Shown here: positions 1 to 9,433 of the stretch, one piece after another | Position numbering within the stretch: position 1 is the first letter of the stretch | Layout: each line of letters starts with the position of its first letter | NCBI GenBank assembly: GCA_030427125.1 | Contig: JAUHXF010000008.1 | Coordinates: forward strand, 1-37,732 | From: a bacterium | Lineage (GTDB): Bacteria; Patescibacteriota; Saccharimonadia; Saccharimonadales; SZUA-47 | Length of the DNA stretch: 37,732 nucleotides | Direction of reading: 5' to 3' | Notes under the pieces: generated by a model | What the model saw: the letters and a program-made list of their open reading frames with translations, nothing else | Told to the model about the DNA's origin: nothing | Databases searched by the model: none | Program-made: the position numbers and the translations under genes

Positions 1-2189
1 TAATTCTGTACATACGAGTGTGTTAACTGACCAAACAATTCCGCAGGCGGTTCAGGAATTGTTGCTTTTTGAGGTTCGGGCATAGGAGCAGTTAGGTTAT
101 TTGTCTGGCTTAGTATTGCCTCGGAATACTTTTGGTGGCCGGACGGCCTTGGATGATAACTTTCACTGCCAACACATCCGCTTCTCAGTGCGCAGAATCC
201 AGCACTAATTATGTCGTTACCAGCTGTAATACCGTTGAAATACAGATCCTTATTATCATCGACCTCATCACACAACCTTCCTCCATTCAATACATCTTCA
301 ACATCAACATAGAACACACCTGCTTCTTGAGCTGCTGCTTTAATGACTTGGTTCATATAGACCACGCCCTGTGCAGCAACTACTCTCTCACGCTGATCTA
401 GGCGCACGTTTGGATCACACGCTGGATTAATCGTTGAACCCACACCTGGATCATTGCTGTTAATAAACTGAGGGTAGCCGTGTACATATATTCTGGACTC
501 AGGTGATTCTCGCTTTATTATTTCAAAAACTCTCGTTAGGCGAACTTTCTGTGTGGCAATTCTCAAGCCAAGCCAGTCGTTTTCTTCTGAGTCCTGCAGT
601 GCCTCATTACACGTGAAAGGTAGTAGGCACGAGGCAAGATAGCCGCCAAAGTCGGCATCGTTGCCGCCAATGCTAATTGTTATGGCTTCAGGGTTTAAGC
701 CCTTCCGTATCTCACCAACAATCTCTTCTTCACTGAAAAAATCTATCTGTTTTCTGTAACCTGGCTGAAACAACCCTAATGTCTGAGCTTCATCAATTCT
801 GCGGTACTGATTATCCGCTCTTCCAAACGCTGATTCTGGTGCATCGTTCTCAACCAGGCCAAATGGACCACCGATAATGTTGTGGATCTTAGCTCCAGAG
901 CATGCAACTGAGTGAAACAGCCCATCAGAAGCGGGAGATACACCTGTTGCTGAAAGATACCCGAGCTCTACAGCCATCAAATATGGATAGCTTCTACGAG
1001 ATAGGTGACATAAATTCCTACCTGCAAAATTCGACTTATCACCTTGCTCGTCTGTACCAGGCTCATACCATATGCCACCCCGCAAGTCGCCTTCACCACT
1101 TACAAAACTGTCGCCTATTGCAAGATAGCCTTGTGCTGAAGAAACATAATCCTCTGCGGTTATCTTATATTCTCGCCATTGCAGACCGTTCACGCCCACC
1201 TCTGTGCGGCCAACCGCTACATAAAGTGAACTGCCAGCGGGGCTAAAATACGGTCGAAACAAACTGTACGCTTGAGCCGGATCTAGCAAGCCTTGGTCAT
1301 ACAGAATTTGCCCTACATTATCGCTTATTAAGCAGCCATCGTAGGACTGTTGTCTTGTGTCCACCCATGAGCCGTATTCATAGCTTTGTTGACAATCTTG
1401 CGTGTCGATCACATTCAGGTAAGTATTCTTGCCGTACGCGACATATCGTCCATCGTTACTTATAGCGAGTCGAGTGCTTTCAGGGCTTGTGACGTAGGCA
1501 AGTGGTGTTTGAGTTAATTCTTGCAGGTCAATCTTGTCGATGTATGGACCGCGAGATACAACGACAAATCTGCCATTTTGTGAATAGGCGAGCGCGTCTC
1601 GTGTAACGTAATATGACTGACCATTTCCATATCTAAGACTGAAGCCACTTGTCGTGTGCTTGATATATTGTTGGATTCCTTGACGCTGATACGAGGTATT
1701 TTCGAACCAATTTGGATGATACGCTAGAACGCCAGAGTTATTCTGTGGAGCGCTCCTAAACATTGACAACACATACTGACCACCAGGTGCGGGAATATAT
1801 TCAAATACACCAGTGCCAGCACGCGGAAGTAATTTGATTAAGCCCGGGCTACCCTGATAGCCATATATGAGACTGTTTTCATGCTCAGCAAATTGGCCTT
1901 GTGAATTTCGCAGCACACAAATCTCACCTAGATTGTCATATGTTGAAGCTGTCAAAAACTCAGCTGGGGTTAAAATTCCCAGTGGGTCGTGTAGCGTACG
2001 AAGCAGTGCCGGTTCATAGCTGCAAAAAGGACTATTGAAAACTCTATTCTCAGATATGTCCTGCAGTTCAGCTGCAGATAGGGAGCCGTTCCATATATTT
2101 GTTTCAGTCGTTTGCGCTTGTGTGGGTATAGCAGGAATCAATAGCACGCTGTACAAGATAGCAATGGCTAGTATGATGCCTCTCCGCAT
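1..2189 (-). CDS. Secreted beta-propeller-like + SGNH/GDSL hydrolase protein (C-terminus truncated by window edge)
   Basis: Manual minus-strand translation from ATG at 2189: MRRGIILAIAILYSVLLIPAIPTQAQTTE... (signal peptide); SGNH blocks GDSFVSGEG (block I), ISIGGNDADFGGY (block III) and YHPRPSGHQKYSEAI (block V) in one open frame running off the left edge. Missing from the supplied ORF track, probably because no stop lies in the window. Confidence 0.85.
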   Translation of the reverse strand, partial: MRRGIILAIAILYSVLLIPAIPTQAQTTETNIWNGSLSAAELQDISENRVFNSPFCSYEPALLRTLHDPLGILTPAEFLTASTYDNLGEICVLRNSQGQFAEHENSLIYGYQGSPGLIKLLPRAGTGVFEYIPAPGGQYVLSMFRSAPQNNSGVLAYHPNWFENTSYQRQGIQQYIKHTTSGFSLRYGNGQSYYVTRDALAYSQNGRFVVVSRGPYIDKIDLQELTQTPLAYVTSPESTRLAISNDGRYVAYGKNTYLNVIDTQDCQQSYEYGSWVDTRQQSYDGCLISDNVGQILYDQGLLDPAQAYSLFRPYFSPAGSSLYVAVGRTEVGVNGLQWREYKITAEDYVSSAQGYLAIGDSFVSGEGDLRGGIWYEPGTDEQGDKSNFAGRNLCHLSRRSYPYLMAVELGYLSATGVSPASDGLFHSVACSGAKIHNIIGGPFGLVENDAPESAFGRADNQYRRIDEAQTLGLFQPGYRKQIDFFSEEEIVGEIRKGLNPEAITISIGGNDADFGGYLASCLLPFTCNEALQDSEENDWLGLRIATQKVRLTRVFEIIKRESPESRIYVHGYPQFINSNDPGVGSTINPACDPNVRLDQRERVVAAQGVVYMNQVIKAAAQEAGVFYVDVEDVLNGGRLCDEVDDNKDLYFNGITAGNDIISAGFCALRSGCVGSESYHPRPSGHQKYSEAILSQTNNLTAPMPEPQKATIPEPPAELFGQLTHSYVQN

Positions 2190-2242
2190 ATCTTTAATCT
2201 ACACCGACTCACTTTAGATGTAAAGAATGCTAGACTGGTGGC

Positions 2243-3364
2243 ATGGTGAAGAAACATATTGTCATAGATGCAAGGATTAGACCCGCTAGCACTGGTCGTC
2301 CTGTAGCGCGTCTCCTCGAACATTTGCAGGATATTGATGACGATCACCGCTACACGATTTTGCTCAGCAAAAACGACGATTGGAAGCCTAGAAACAAGAA
2401 CTTCACAGCAGTAAAAATAAGATTTCCACTGTTTAGCTTCAACCCAATCAACCAGGTGCTGTTCACAATAATGCTGTATCGACTGAAGGCAGATTTAACC
2501 TATTTCATGTTGACACCGAGCCAGCCAATATTCTATTTCAAACGCTATATGACGATGACTCACGACCTGCAGATGCTGCAGTTCAACCGTCGTGGTCGCC
2601 TACCGGGATGGCTTCACGCTATTCGAATGCGTGGCTATAAATTCCTGCTTTGGGATGCGCATCGTGTCGCTAAACACATCACCGTTCCAAGCCAATACAC
2701 GGCCGACAGCGTAAATAAGTATCACCTGTTCACCAACCGTAAGACCACTCTGACCTACCTCGCCAGTGAACCACCCCTACCAGGTAGAGCGAAGCCGCCT
2801 GAAGAACAGCCAAAAGAATTTATAATGTACACCGGCAGCGCTTTTCCTCACAAGAATCTCGATAGACTAGTAAGTGCATTTTGCATCCTGAAGGAGCAGC
2901 ATCCTCAGCTAAAGTTGGTGTTCGTCGGCAAATACGAGCTATACATGAAACGACTCGAAAAGTTTGCTAATAAACAAACCCGCGGAGATGACATTATATT
3001 CGCCAATAAGGAAGGGTTCGTTGAAGACGAAACACTGAAATGGTATCTACAAAACGCTCGGGCATATGTCTTCCCGTCATTGTTCGAAGGCTTTGGCCTG
3101 ACAGGGCTTGAAGCCATGGTGCACGGCTGTCCGGTTGTGAGCAGCGATTTGACTACTCTACCCGAAGTACACGGCGATGCAGCCCATTATTTTGACCCGT
3201 ATGACATTCAGGACATGGCTGCAAAGATTGATGAAGTTATCAGCAACGAGACATTGCGGAAAAAGCTCATAGAAAAGGGCTACGAAAACACCAAACGCTT
3301 CTCTTGGCGTCGATATACACAGCAAAATCTCGCTTTATTCAAAGAGCTATTGAACGAGAACTAA
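2243..3364 (+). CDS. Glycosyltransferase family 4 (GT-B)
   Basis: 373 aa; YTGSAFPHKNLDRLVSAF and EGFGLTGLEAMVHGCPVVSSDLTTLPEVHGDAAHYFDP are typical GT4 C-terminal motifs. Confidence 0.9.
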   Translation: MVKKHIVIDARIRPASTGRPVARLLEHLQDIDDDHRYTILLSKNDDWKPRNKNFTAVKIRFPLFSFNPINQVLFTIMLYRLKADLTYFMLTPSQPIFYFKRYMTMTHDLQMLQFNRRGRLPGWLHAIRMRGYKFLLWDAHRVAKHITVPSQYTADSVNKYHLFTNRKTTLTYLASEPPLPGRAKPPEEQPKEFIMYTGSAFPHKNLDRLVSAFCILKEQHPQLKLVFVGKYELYMKRLEKFANKQTRGDDIIFANKEGFVEDETLKWYLQNARAYVFPSLFEGFGLTGLEAMVHGCPVVSSDLTTLPEVHGDAAHYFDPYDIQDMAAKIDEVISNETLRKKLIEKGYENTKRFSWRRYTQQNLALFKELLNEN

Positions 3365-3837
3365 TCTTCGGACGTTTCGGTGTCATCAGCAACACGTAAA
3401 ACGATATGTCGATCGCGACCAGCACCTTCTGATTCGGTCGTAAGACCGTACTCACCGGCAAGCTTGTGAATCGTTCGGCGATCGGCCGAGTTCATCGGTG
3501 GAAGGTGTTTTTCTTCACCCGACTTTTTTACTTCTTCAAGCCACGCTTGCGCTTTATCTTCAAGACGATGTGCGCGTTGTTTTTTATAGTCGGCAATATC
3601 CACATTTACCCGAGTGGTTTCATATTCACCACTCTTAAGTGCCATTGATGTGAGATATTGAAATGAGCGCATCGTATCACCGTGATTTCCGATCAGAAAG
3701 CCGTTCATGTGCGTGCTTGGCACGCTTAGCTCAATAACTTCGTCATCCTCGGTTGTCGCATACACTTCGACATTAAGCCCAAAAAAGGACAAAATATCTT
3801 CGAGATATTTTTTTGCAAAATCAATTGATTCGTTCAT
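3361..3837 (-). CDS. jag: Jag/KhpB-like RNA-binding protein (KH + R3H)
   Basis: 158 aa; KH-like GFLIGNHGDTMRSFQYLTSMAL, R3H-like ADRRTIHKLAGEYGLTTESEGAGRDRHIVLRV; next to yidC; SD-like AGAGGTGATACATG. Confidence 0.9.
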   Translation of the reverse strand: MNESIDFAKKYLEDILSFFGLNVEVYATTEDDEVIELSVPSTHMNGFLIGNHGDTMRSFQYLTSMALKSGEYETTRVNVDIADYKKQRAHRLEDKAQAWLEEVKKSGEEKHLPPMNSADRRTIHKLAGEYGLTTESEGAGRDRHIVLRVADDTETSED

Positions 3838-3840
3838 GTA

Positions 3841-4779
3841 TCACCTCTTCTTTTTAGTTGTTTTCTTCGAGGTGGTTTTTACTTTCTTTGGTTTTGATTT
3901 TTTCGAGGTAGTCTCTTTCTTGGTGTCATTGAGCGGCTTTTTACTGACTACGGTCGCTGTGCTTTGCCGCATTAAAAATTCATCTTGATTGAGTAGGTGT
4001 CGTTGCTGAAGGAAAGCCATTAAACCGCTCGTAAACCAGTACAGTGCGAGTGCAGCCGGGAAGCCAATAGTTATGACGAATATCAGAAAAGGCATGATGT
4101 AGCCCATGTTTCGACCCATTGCGGCGTTTACTTCGCTGTTGTCCGGCTCTTTTCCAGTCTTTGCATCGTTAAGGATATCGCGTAATTTACGTCCTTCTTT
4201 GTCATTCGGCATCGTCTGACGAATCTGGAAGAACTGAATAATCGCAGAGCCAAGCACAAGAATAAAAGCCGGGAAGTAGAAACCCTGGTCCGAGTCGATA
4301 GCAGACCTGCTTAAATCTACGAAGCCGAACAGCGTGTTGTCAAACTGTGAAATATCATTAGATAAATCCTGCATGAATGACATGTTCTGAATCGGTTCAT
4401 ACGAAAACTCCACAATCTGTTGAGGATCGTTTACGATGCGGTTCAAACCCGAGAACAACGCGATAAAAACAATTATCTGCACAATCATTAAGCCAATAAA
4501 TGACAGCGGCTTTATCTCTTTTTCCTTATACAGCTCCATCATCATGAGTGATTCTTGCTGTCGATTACCCTTGGCGGCTTTTTTAATCTTCTTTATCTCA
4601 GGCTGCATCTCGCGCATGGCGCGCGTGTGTTTTAGCTGTTTTTTAAGGAGTGGATACATAGCCCACCGCACCAAAACAGTGAATATAATAATCGCAATAC
4701 CAAAGTTATGACCTGGAATTATCGCGTAGATAAGACTAAGTACGTTAAAAATTGGTTGCACGAACAATGTCGTTAACAT
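3841..4779 (-). CDS. yidC: Membrane protein insertase YidC/Oxa1
   Basis: 312 aa; FGIAIIIFTVLVRWAMYPLLKKQLKHTRAMREMQPEIKKIKK and GFPAALALYWFTSGLMAFLQQ; Lys-rich C-tail; conserved synteny jag-yidC-rnpA-rpmH. Confidence 0.95.
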   Translation of the reverse strand: MLTTLFVQPIFNVLSLIYAIIPGHNFGIAIIIFTVLVRWAMYPLLKKQLKHTRAMREMQPEIKKIKKAAKGNRQQESLMMMELYKEKEIKPLSFIGLMIVQIIVFIALFSGLNRIVNDPQQIVEFSYEPIQNMSFMQDLSNDISQFDNTLFGFVDLSRSAIDSDQGFYFPAFILVLGSAIIQFFQIRQTMPNDKEGRKLRDILNDAKTGKEPDNSEVNAAMGRNMGYIMPFLIFVITIGFPAALALYWFTSGLMAFLQQRHLLNQDEFLMRQSTATVVSKKPLNDTKKETTSKKSKPKKVKTTSKKTTKKKR

Positions 4780-4817
4780 GTTTTCTCCTTTATATGTAGT
4801 GTACCACGTGAAAAGAG

Positions 4818-5168
4818 TTAGTGAGGCGTAGTGATTTTCGCTAAGATTTTTTTCGTAACGCTTGCGAACTGTTTATCAAGCTCTGTTTGATCGATTAATG
4901 CAATGTCAACTGTCTTTACATACACAATCATATCTACTGAGATATTCTGCAGTCTCTTCTGCTTGCGTATGGTTTCAAATACACGTCGACGTATTCGATT
5001 TCGAACAACCGCCTTAAGCGATACTTTTTTGCTCACAACAACCGCGAGCCTATAGTCGCTTCTTTTCGTTTTTTCAAAACGACACGAAAAAAGCGAGGTG
5101 TGAATTGTCTCGCCTTTGACCCTGGAAACACTCTTGTGACCATGAAATCTATTTTTGCGAGCAATCAC
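4818..5168 (-). CDS. rnpA: Ribonuclease P protein component (GTG start)
   Basis: 116 aa; RLAVVVSKKVSLKAVVRNRIRRRVFETIRKQ is the RnpA signature; lies between rpmH and yidC. Confidence 0.95.
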   Translation of the reverse strand: MIARKNRFHGHKSVSRVKGETIHTSLFSCRFEKTKRSDYRLAVVVSKKVSLKAVVRNRIRRRVFETIRKQKRLQNISVDMIVYVKTVDIALIDQTELDKQFASVTKKILAKITTPH

Positions 5169-5196
5169 CCTTCGCTCCTTTATCGTTCGATCAAAT

Positions 5197-5334
5197 CTAG
5201 TGACTTAGTCGTGCTCGACCCTTATTTCGGCGAGCCTTCATGACGCGACGACCTTGTCTGGTCGACATTCTCTTAAAGAAACCATGTACACGTGATCGGT
5301 GTCTTTTCTTTGGTTGGTATGTACGCTTTGGCAT
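5197..5334 (-). CDS. rpmH: 50S ribosomal protein L34
   Basis: 45-aa minus-strand ORF translated by hand: [45 protein letters not shown]. Below the ORF-track length cutoff. Confidence 0.97.
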   Translation of the reverse strand: MPKRTYQPKKRHRSRVHGFFKRMSTRQGRRVMKARRNKGRARLSH

Positions 5335-5468
5335 AGTCTGTCTACTCTACCACTGTTGAGGCATAATAGCAACCCCTGTAATTCACGTGTTATTTTGGGG
5401 CTTTGTGAAAGTATATAGGTGATTTCACCCTGCTTTGGAGAAATTCGCAAAAAACTGAGCCAGCAGGT

Positions 5469-5591
5469 TTATCCACTATCCACAGAAATTTTCCACAAAA
5501 TTAACAGGGGTAGATTCTCACTGTGGAAAACTCAATCTTCTCTCAGCACGTTTACGCTTATAAAAAATGTTGTGAAACTAGCTGTGGAAAA
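5469..5591. promoter_or_regulatory. Putative oriC, part 1: DnaA-box-like cluster upstream of dnaA
   Basis: TTATCCACT 5469-5477, CTATCCACA 5476-5484, TTTTCCACA 5489-5497, TGTGGAAAA 5522-5530, TGTGGAAAA 5583-5591. Confidence 0.75.
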
Positions 5592-5652
5592 GTCCCCTAC
5601 TCTTCTGTTATTCTTGGTTCTAGAAGCAAAAACTAGAGGGAGCAGAGAAACC

Positions 5653-7029
5653 GTGCAAGAAACAGCTACAGTGTGGCAAGCCGTCCTGGGCGAGATTGAA
5701 CTCAGTGTATCTCGTGGAAATTTCGTTACGTGGTTTAAAAATACCCAGTTACTAGAGTACACTCGCGAAACTGCCCTTATCGGCGTTCCCAATATTTTTA
5801 TAAAACAGCAGCTCGAACGACGTTATCAAGACCTATTAAAAGAGACTCTTGGGAACAACGGCATCACACCAAAGACAATAGACTTTAAGATATATAGCTC
5901 ACCCTCAACACGCGGTAAGCGGAAAAATAACGATACAGTCGTCATGAACGCTGATCTTGCCATATCAACGCCGAAAACCACTCAACCAAAACAATCAGGT
6001 GTCGGCCATACCTACAGACAAGGGCTTAACTCCAAATATACATTTGAAAGTTTTATTGTCGGCAATGCGAATGATCTTGCTTACGCAGCTTGTCAGGCGG
6101 TCGCTCAAACGCCTGGCAATAAATATAACCCATTATTTGTATACGGTGGTGTCGGTATTGGAAAAACGCACCTCATACAAGCAGTCGGTAATGAAATTCT
6201 CAAGAACAACCCAAGTGCGCACGTCGTTTACATCTCTACCGAGCAATTTGTGCAAGAATTCCTCGACGCAATTCGCTTTAAAAAGAATACAGACTTTGCT
6301 GGCTACTATCGTAGCGCTGATGTTCTGATTATTGACGACATACAATTTATTGCCGGCAAGGAAAAAACGCAGGAAGAATTCTTTCACACCTTCAACGCAC
6401 TTCATCAGGCTAATAAACAGATAATTATTAGTAGCGATAAACCACCTCAAGAAATTCCAACTCTCGAGGAGCGCCTTAGGAGTCGGTTTGCCTGGGGCAT
6501 GGCGGTTGATATGCAGACGCCGGATTTCGAGACTCGTGCAGCGATCATTCAAGCTAAAGTCGACCAACAAAATCTACGACTACAGCCTGACGTTGTCGAG
6601 TATTTAGCCAACCACGTCCAATCAAATATTCGTGAGCTTGAGGGTGCGCTCAATCAACTGCTCGCATTTTGCGAGATGCGCGGCCTTGATCCGGACCTCA
6701 AGGTAGCCCAAACGGTCCTTGGTGCGGCGAACAATCGACCAAAACACATCACGCCGAAACAAATTGTCAGCAAGGTTGCAAACTACTACTCCTTGTCTGT
6801 TGAAGACATTATGAGTCCAAAGCGTGACAAGGATATTGTTGTGCCACGACAGATTGCAATGCATTTAATGCGTAGTGAGCTACACCTCAGCTTTCCGAAG
6901 ATAGCTCGTGAATGTGGTCGCAAAGATCACACAACAGCCATTCACTCTGTTGAGAAGATAGAGAACGAGATAACACTTAATCCACTCCTTCGAGAACAAG
7001 TCGCAGAGATCAAGGAGCAACTTGTATGA
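5653..7029 (+). CDS. dnaA: Chromosomal replication initiator DnaA (GTG start proposed)
   Basis: NPLFVYGGVGIGKTHLIQAVGNE (Walker A), DVLIIDDIQFIAGKEKTQEEFFHTFNAL, C-terminal GRKDHTTAIHSVEKIE. ORF track starts at 5419, but domain I (TATVWQAVLGEIELSVSRGNFVTWFKNTQLL) begins just after the in-frame GTG at 5653, preceded by SD-like AGAGGGAG. Confidence 0.93.
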   Translation: MQETATVWQAVLGEIELSVSRGNFVTWFKNTQLLEYTRETALIGVPNIFIKQQLERRYQDLLKETLGNNGITPKTIDFKIYSSPSTRGKRKNNDTVVMNADLAISTPKTTQPKQSGVGHTYRQGLNSKYTFESFIVGNANDLAYAACQAVAQTPGNKYNPLFVYGGVGIGKTHLIQAVGNEILKNNPSAHVVYISTEQFVQEFLDAIRFKKNTDFAGYYRSADVLIIDDIQFIAGKEKTQEEFFHTFNALHQANKQIIISSDKPPQEIPTLEERLRSRFAWGMAVDMQTPDFETRAAIIQAKVDQQNLRLQPDVVEYLANHVQSNIRELEGALNQLLAFCEMRGLDPDLKVAQTVLGAANNRPKHITPKQIVSKVANYYSLSVEDIMSPKRDKDIVVPRQIAMHLMRSELHLSFPKIARECGRKDHTTAIHSVEKIENEITLNPLLREQVAEIKEQLV

Positions 7030-7057
7030 TCAGTGTGTATACTTTTGTGCAAAACGC

Positions 7058-7232
7058 TGTGGAAAGCCTGAAAAGCTGTGGACGAACAGTGTTTAATAAC
7101 GAGCTTTGTGCACAATCGTTTTCAACGGTTACATTTTCTCCACACAATAACCACATTATAATCAACATACTTTTGCGCAACATTTTTATACAGATCGCCC
7201 CTGTCATCTTACGGTTTTGCTCACTTTCCACA
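7058..7232. promoter_or_regulatory. Putative oriC, part 2: DnaA-box-like cluster between dnaA and dnaN
   Basis: TGTGGAAAG 7058-7066, TGTGGACGA from 7077, TTCTCCACA 7136-7144, TAACCACA ~7148, CTTTCCACA 7224-7232, within AT-rich non-coding DNA. Confidence 0.65.
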
Positions 7233-7276
7233 ATGCCTATAAAAACAACTACATATTAAATACATAAAGGAAGAAC

Positions 7277-8368
7277 ATGAAGCTTCAAGTCACTCAAGAA
7301 AATTTACACAAAGCACTCACGAACGTTTCACGTGTAGCAAGTAGCAGATCATCATTACCCGTTCTTTCTAATGTTCTAATAAAAACAAGCGATAAAAGAC
7401 TCACCATCGCTGCTACTAATTTAGATATTGCTGTTACCGAACATATCGGAGCAAAGATAGCACAACAAGGAGCAATAACTGTTCCTGCGAGACTTATGCA
7501 GGATTTAATATCTAGTCTTCCTGCCGGACCTTTGGACATTGAGGTAACAGACAATAAGATGGTTTTAGAGGCTGGAAGATTCTCGTCATCAATCAATGGT
7601 GTATCTGCTGACGAATTCCCTGCGATGCCGACACTTACTAATAGCCAAGAGATTAATTTAGAGACTGGAAGCCTGCGAGATGCGTTAGCGCAAGTGTTAT
7701 TTGCAGCGTCTTCAGACGAAGCTCGCCCAGTGTTAACCGGAGTGTATATATATCAAAACAACGATAAACTTGTATTTGCAGCTACAGATTCTTATCGGCT
7801 AGCAGAAAAAGAGATTCCGGTGAATGCAGCTGGACTGTCTCTCCTCATCCCTTCTCAATCATTACAAGAGGTCCTAAGACTACTAAAAGATGATTCACAG
7901 CAGATTATTATTGCGTATGACGAGCAGCAGGCACGCTTTACTATAGATGAGACAGAAGTGGTCACACGCCTCATCGAAGGCACGTACCCTGACTACAAAC
8001 GGCTACTCCCTAGTTCGTTTGAAACAACGGCAAAACTAACAAAAAAGGCTTTGCTTGAAATCACAAAAGTCTCGAGTTTATTTGCACGCGAAGCAGCAGG
8101 AAGCATAACGATAAGTATCGACGCCATAAAGAATGAAATACGGATTAAATCAATCGCCTCACAGGTTGGTGAGAACACGGCAAGCGCAGAGGCTGAAGTG
8201 ACGGGTGATGCAACTATAACGCTAAACTCACGATATATACTCGATGCTCTTAATGCGTTTTCAGGTGAGTCAATTCAGATCAACGTAAACGGAAAGCTTG
8301 ATCCATGTGTTATTACAAGCGCAGACGACCCAACGTACACACATGTGATTATGCCGGTAAAATCCTAA
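7277..8368 (+). CDS. dnaN: DNA polymerase III beta subunit (sliding clamp)
   Basis: 363 aa; MKLQVTQENLHKALTNVSRVASSRSSLPVLSNVLIKT..., C-terminal THVIMPVKS; directly after dnaA; SD AAAGGAAG. Confidence 0.97.
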   Translation: MKLQVTQENLHKALTNVSRVASSRSSLPVLSNVLIKTSDKRLTIAATNLDIAVTEHIGAKIAQQGAITVPARLMQDLISSLPAGPLDIEVTDNKMVLEAGRFSSSINGVSADEFPAMPTLTNSQEINLETGSLRDALAQVLFAASSDEARPVLTGVYIYQNNDKLVFAATDSYRLAEKEIPVNAAGLSLLIPSQSLQEVLRLLKDDSQQIIIAYDEQQARFTIDETEVVTRLIEGTYPDYKRLLPSSFETTAKLTKKALLEITKVSSLFAREAAGSITISIDAIKNEIRIKSIASQVGENTASAEAEVTGDATITLNSRYILDALNAFSGESIQINVNGKLDPCVITSADDPTYTHVIMPVKS

Positions 8369-8386
8369 ACTAGCTATACTGTAGCT

Positions 8387-9433
8387 ATGCTTTATTCGTT
8401 GCAGTTACAGAATATTCGTTCATACAAGAACGGCATATTTGAATTTAAACCGGGTGTGAACATAATCGTTGGGCCAAACGCGAGCGGCAAGACAAACTTA
8501 CTTGAAGCTATATCATTGCTGTACCAGGGCAGCGCCTTTAAAAGCTCGGATGAAAATATGATTCGCCATAATGAAGCATGGGCGAGAATAGACGCCGTGA
8601 TTGATGGGGTTGATCGTGTAGTTAAGATTCAGAGAGAGCCCCTCAAAAAGGTTTATGTATTGGACGAGGTGGAGAAAAAACGACTCACGCACATAACCAA
8701 ATTACCGATCGTCCTATTCGAGCCTGAACATATGCTACTTTTATCAAAAGAGCCAGAGAGAAGGCGTAGTTATATAGATACAGTCTTAAAACAGACGGAA
8801 TCTACCTACGCTGACACACTTTCAAAATACAAACGAGTATTGTCGCAGCGCAATAGATTATTAAAGCAAGAAAGGAGTTCTCAAGAAGATTTTTTCGTAT
8901 GGGACATGCAACTTTGTGAACTTGCTGGAAGGATAGTTGAAGCTCGTCAATCGTATATTACTGATGCGAATAAAAATCTTACGAAGCGCTACCGTTCTGT
9001 TAGCGGCGGCAAAGAGACGCTGCAACTAAAGTATGAGTCAAAAATAGATAAAGCGAATTATGCAAATTCACTTGCCTTAACACTACAAGATCAATTTGAA
9101 CTTGATAAGATGCGGGGCTTTACTGGGGCTGGTCCTCATCGAGATGATGTACAAATCTTACTCAATGAGAAAGACGCGCGCACGAATGCTTCCCGCGGTG
9201 AAACACGTAGTATTGTATTGGCGTTAAAGATTACTGAGCTTGAAATGGTCTCGGAGGCGTTAGATAGCCAGCCTTTATTGCTCCTTGATGACGTTTTTAG
9301 CGAGCTGGACGGTAAGCGTCGACAGACTTTAGCTAAAACATTGCAAGAATATCAGACCTTCATAACAACTACGGACGCTGATGTTGTAATGGATCACTTT
9401 ACCGACTCCAACATCATCCCAATCACAAATTAA
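8387..9433 (+). CDS. recF: DNA replication/repair protein RecF
   Basis: 348 aa; Walker A GPNASGKTNLLEAISLLY; LLLLDDVFSELDGKRRQ; dnaN-recF synteny. Confidence 0.96.
   Translation: MLYSLQLQNIRSYKNGIFEFKPGVNIIVGPNASGKTNLLEAISLLYQGSAFKSSDENMIRHNEAWARIDAVIDGVDRVVKIQREPLKKVYVLDEVEKKRLTHITKLPIVLFEPEHMLLLSKEPERRRSYIDTVLKQTESTYADTLSKYKRVLSQRNRLLKQERSSQEDFFVWDMQLCELAGRIVEARQSYITDANKNLTKRYRSVSGGKETLQLKYESKIDKANYANSLALTLQDQFELDKMRGFTGAGPHRDDVQILLNEKDARTNASRGETRSIVLALKITELEMVSEALDSQPLLLLDDVFSELDGKRRQTLAKTLQEYQTFITTTDADVVMDHFTDSNIIPITN

Noticed and set aside
902-1246. 114-aa plus-strand ORF (also 132..401 and 2035..2217)
   Set aside because: Antisense to the truncated SGNH protein, which has intact catalytic blocks in its own frame.
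5419-5652. N-terminal extension of the dnaA ORF
   Set aside because: Overlaps DnaA-box cluster; sequence unlike DnaA domain I; GTG at 5653 with SD preferred.
7026-7259. 77-aa ORF (and 7010..7231 minus) between dnaA and dnaN
   Set aside because: Lies in the putative oriC spacer full of DnaA-like boxes; no protein signature.
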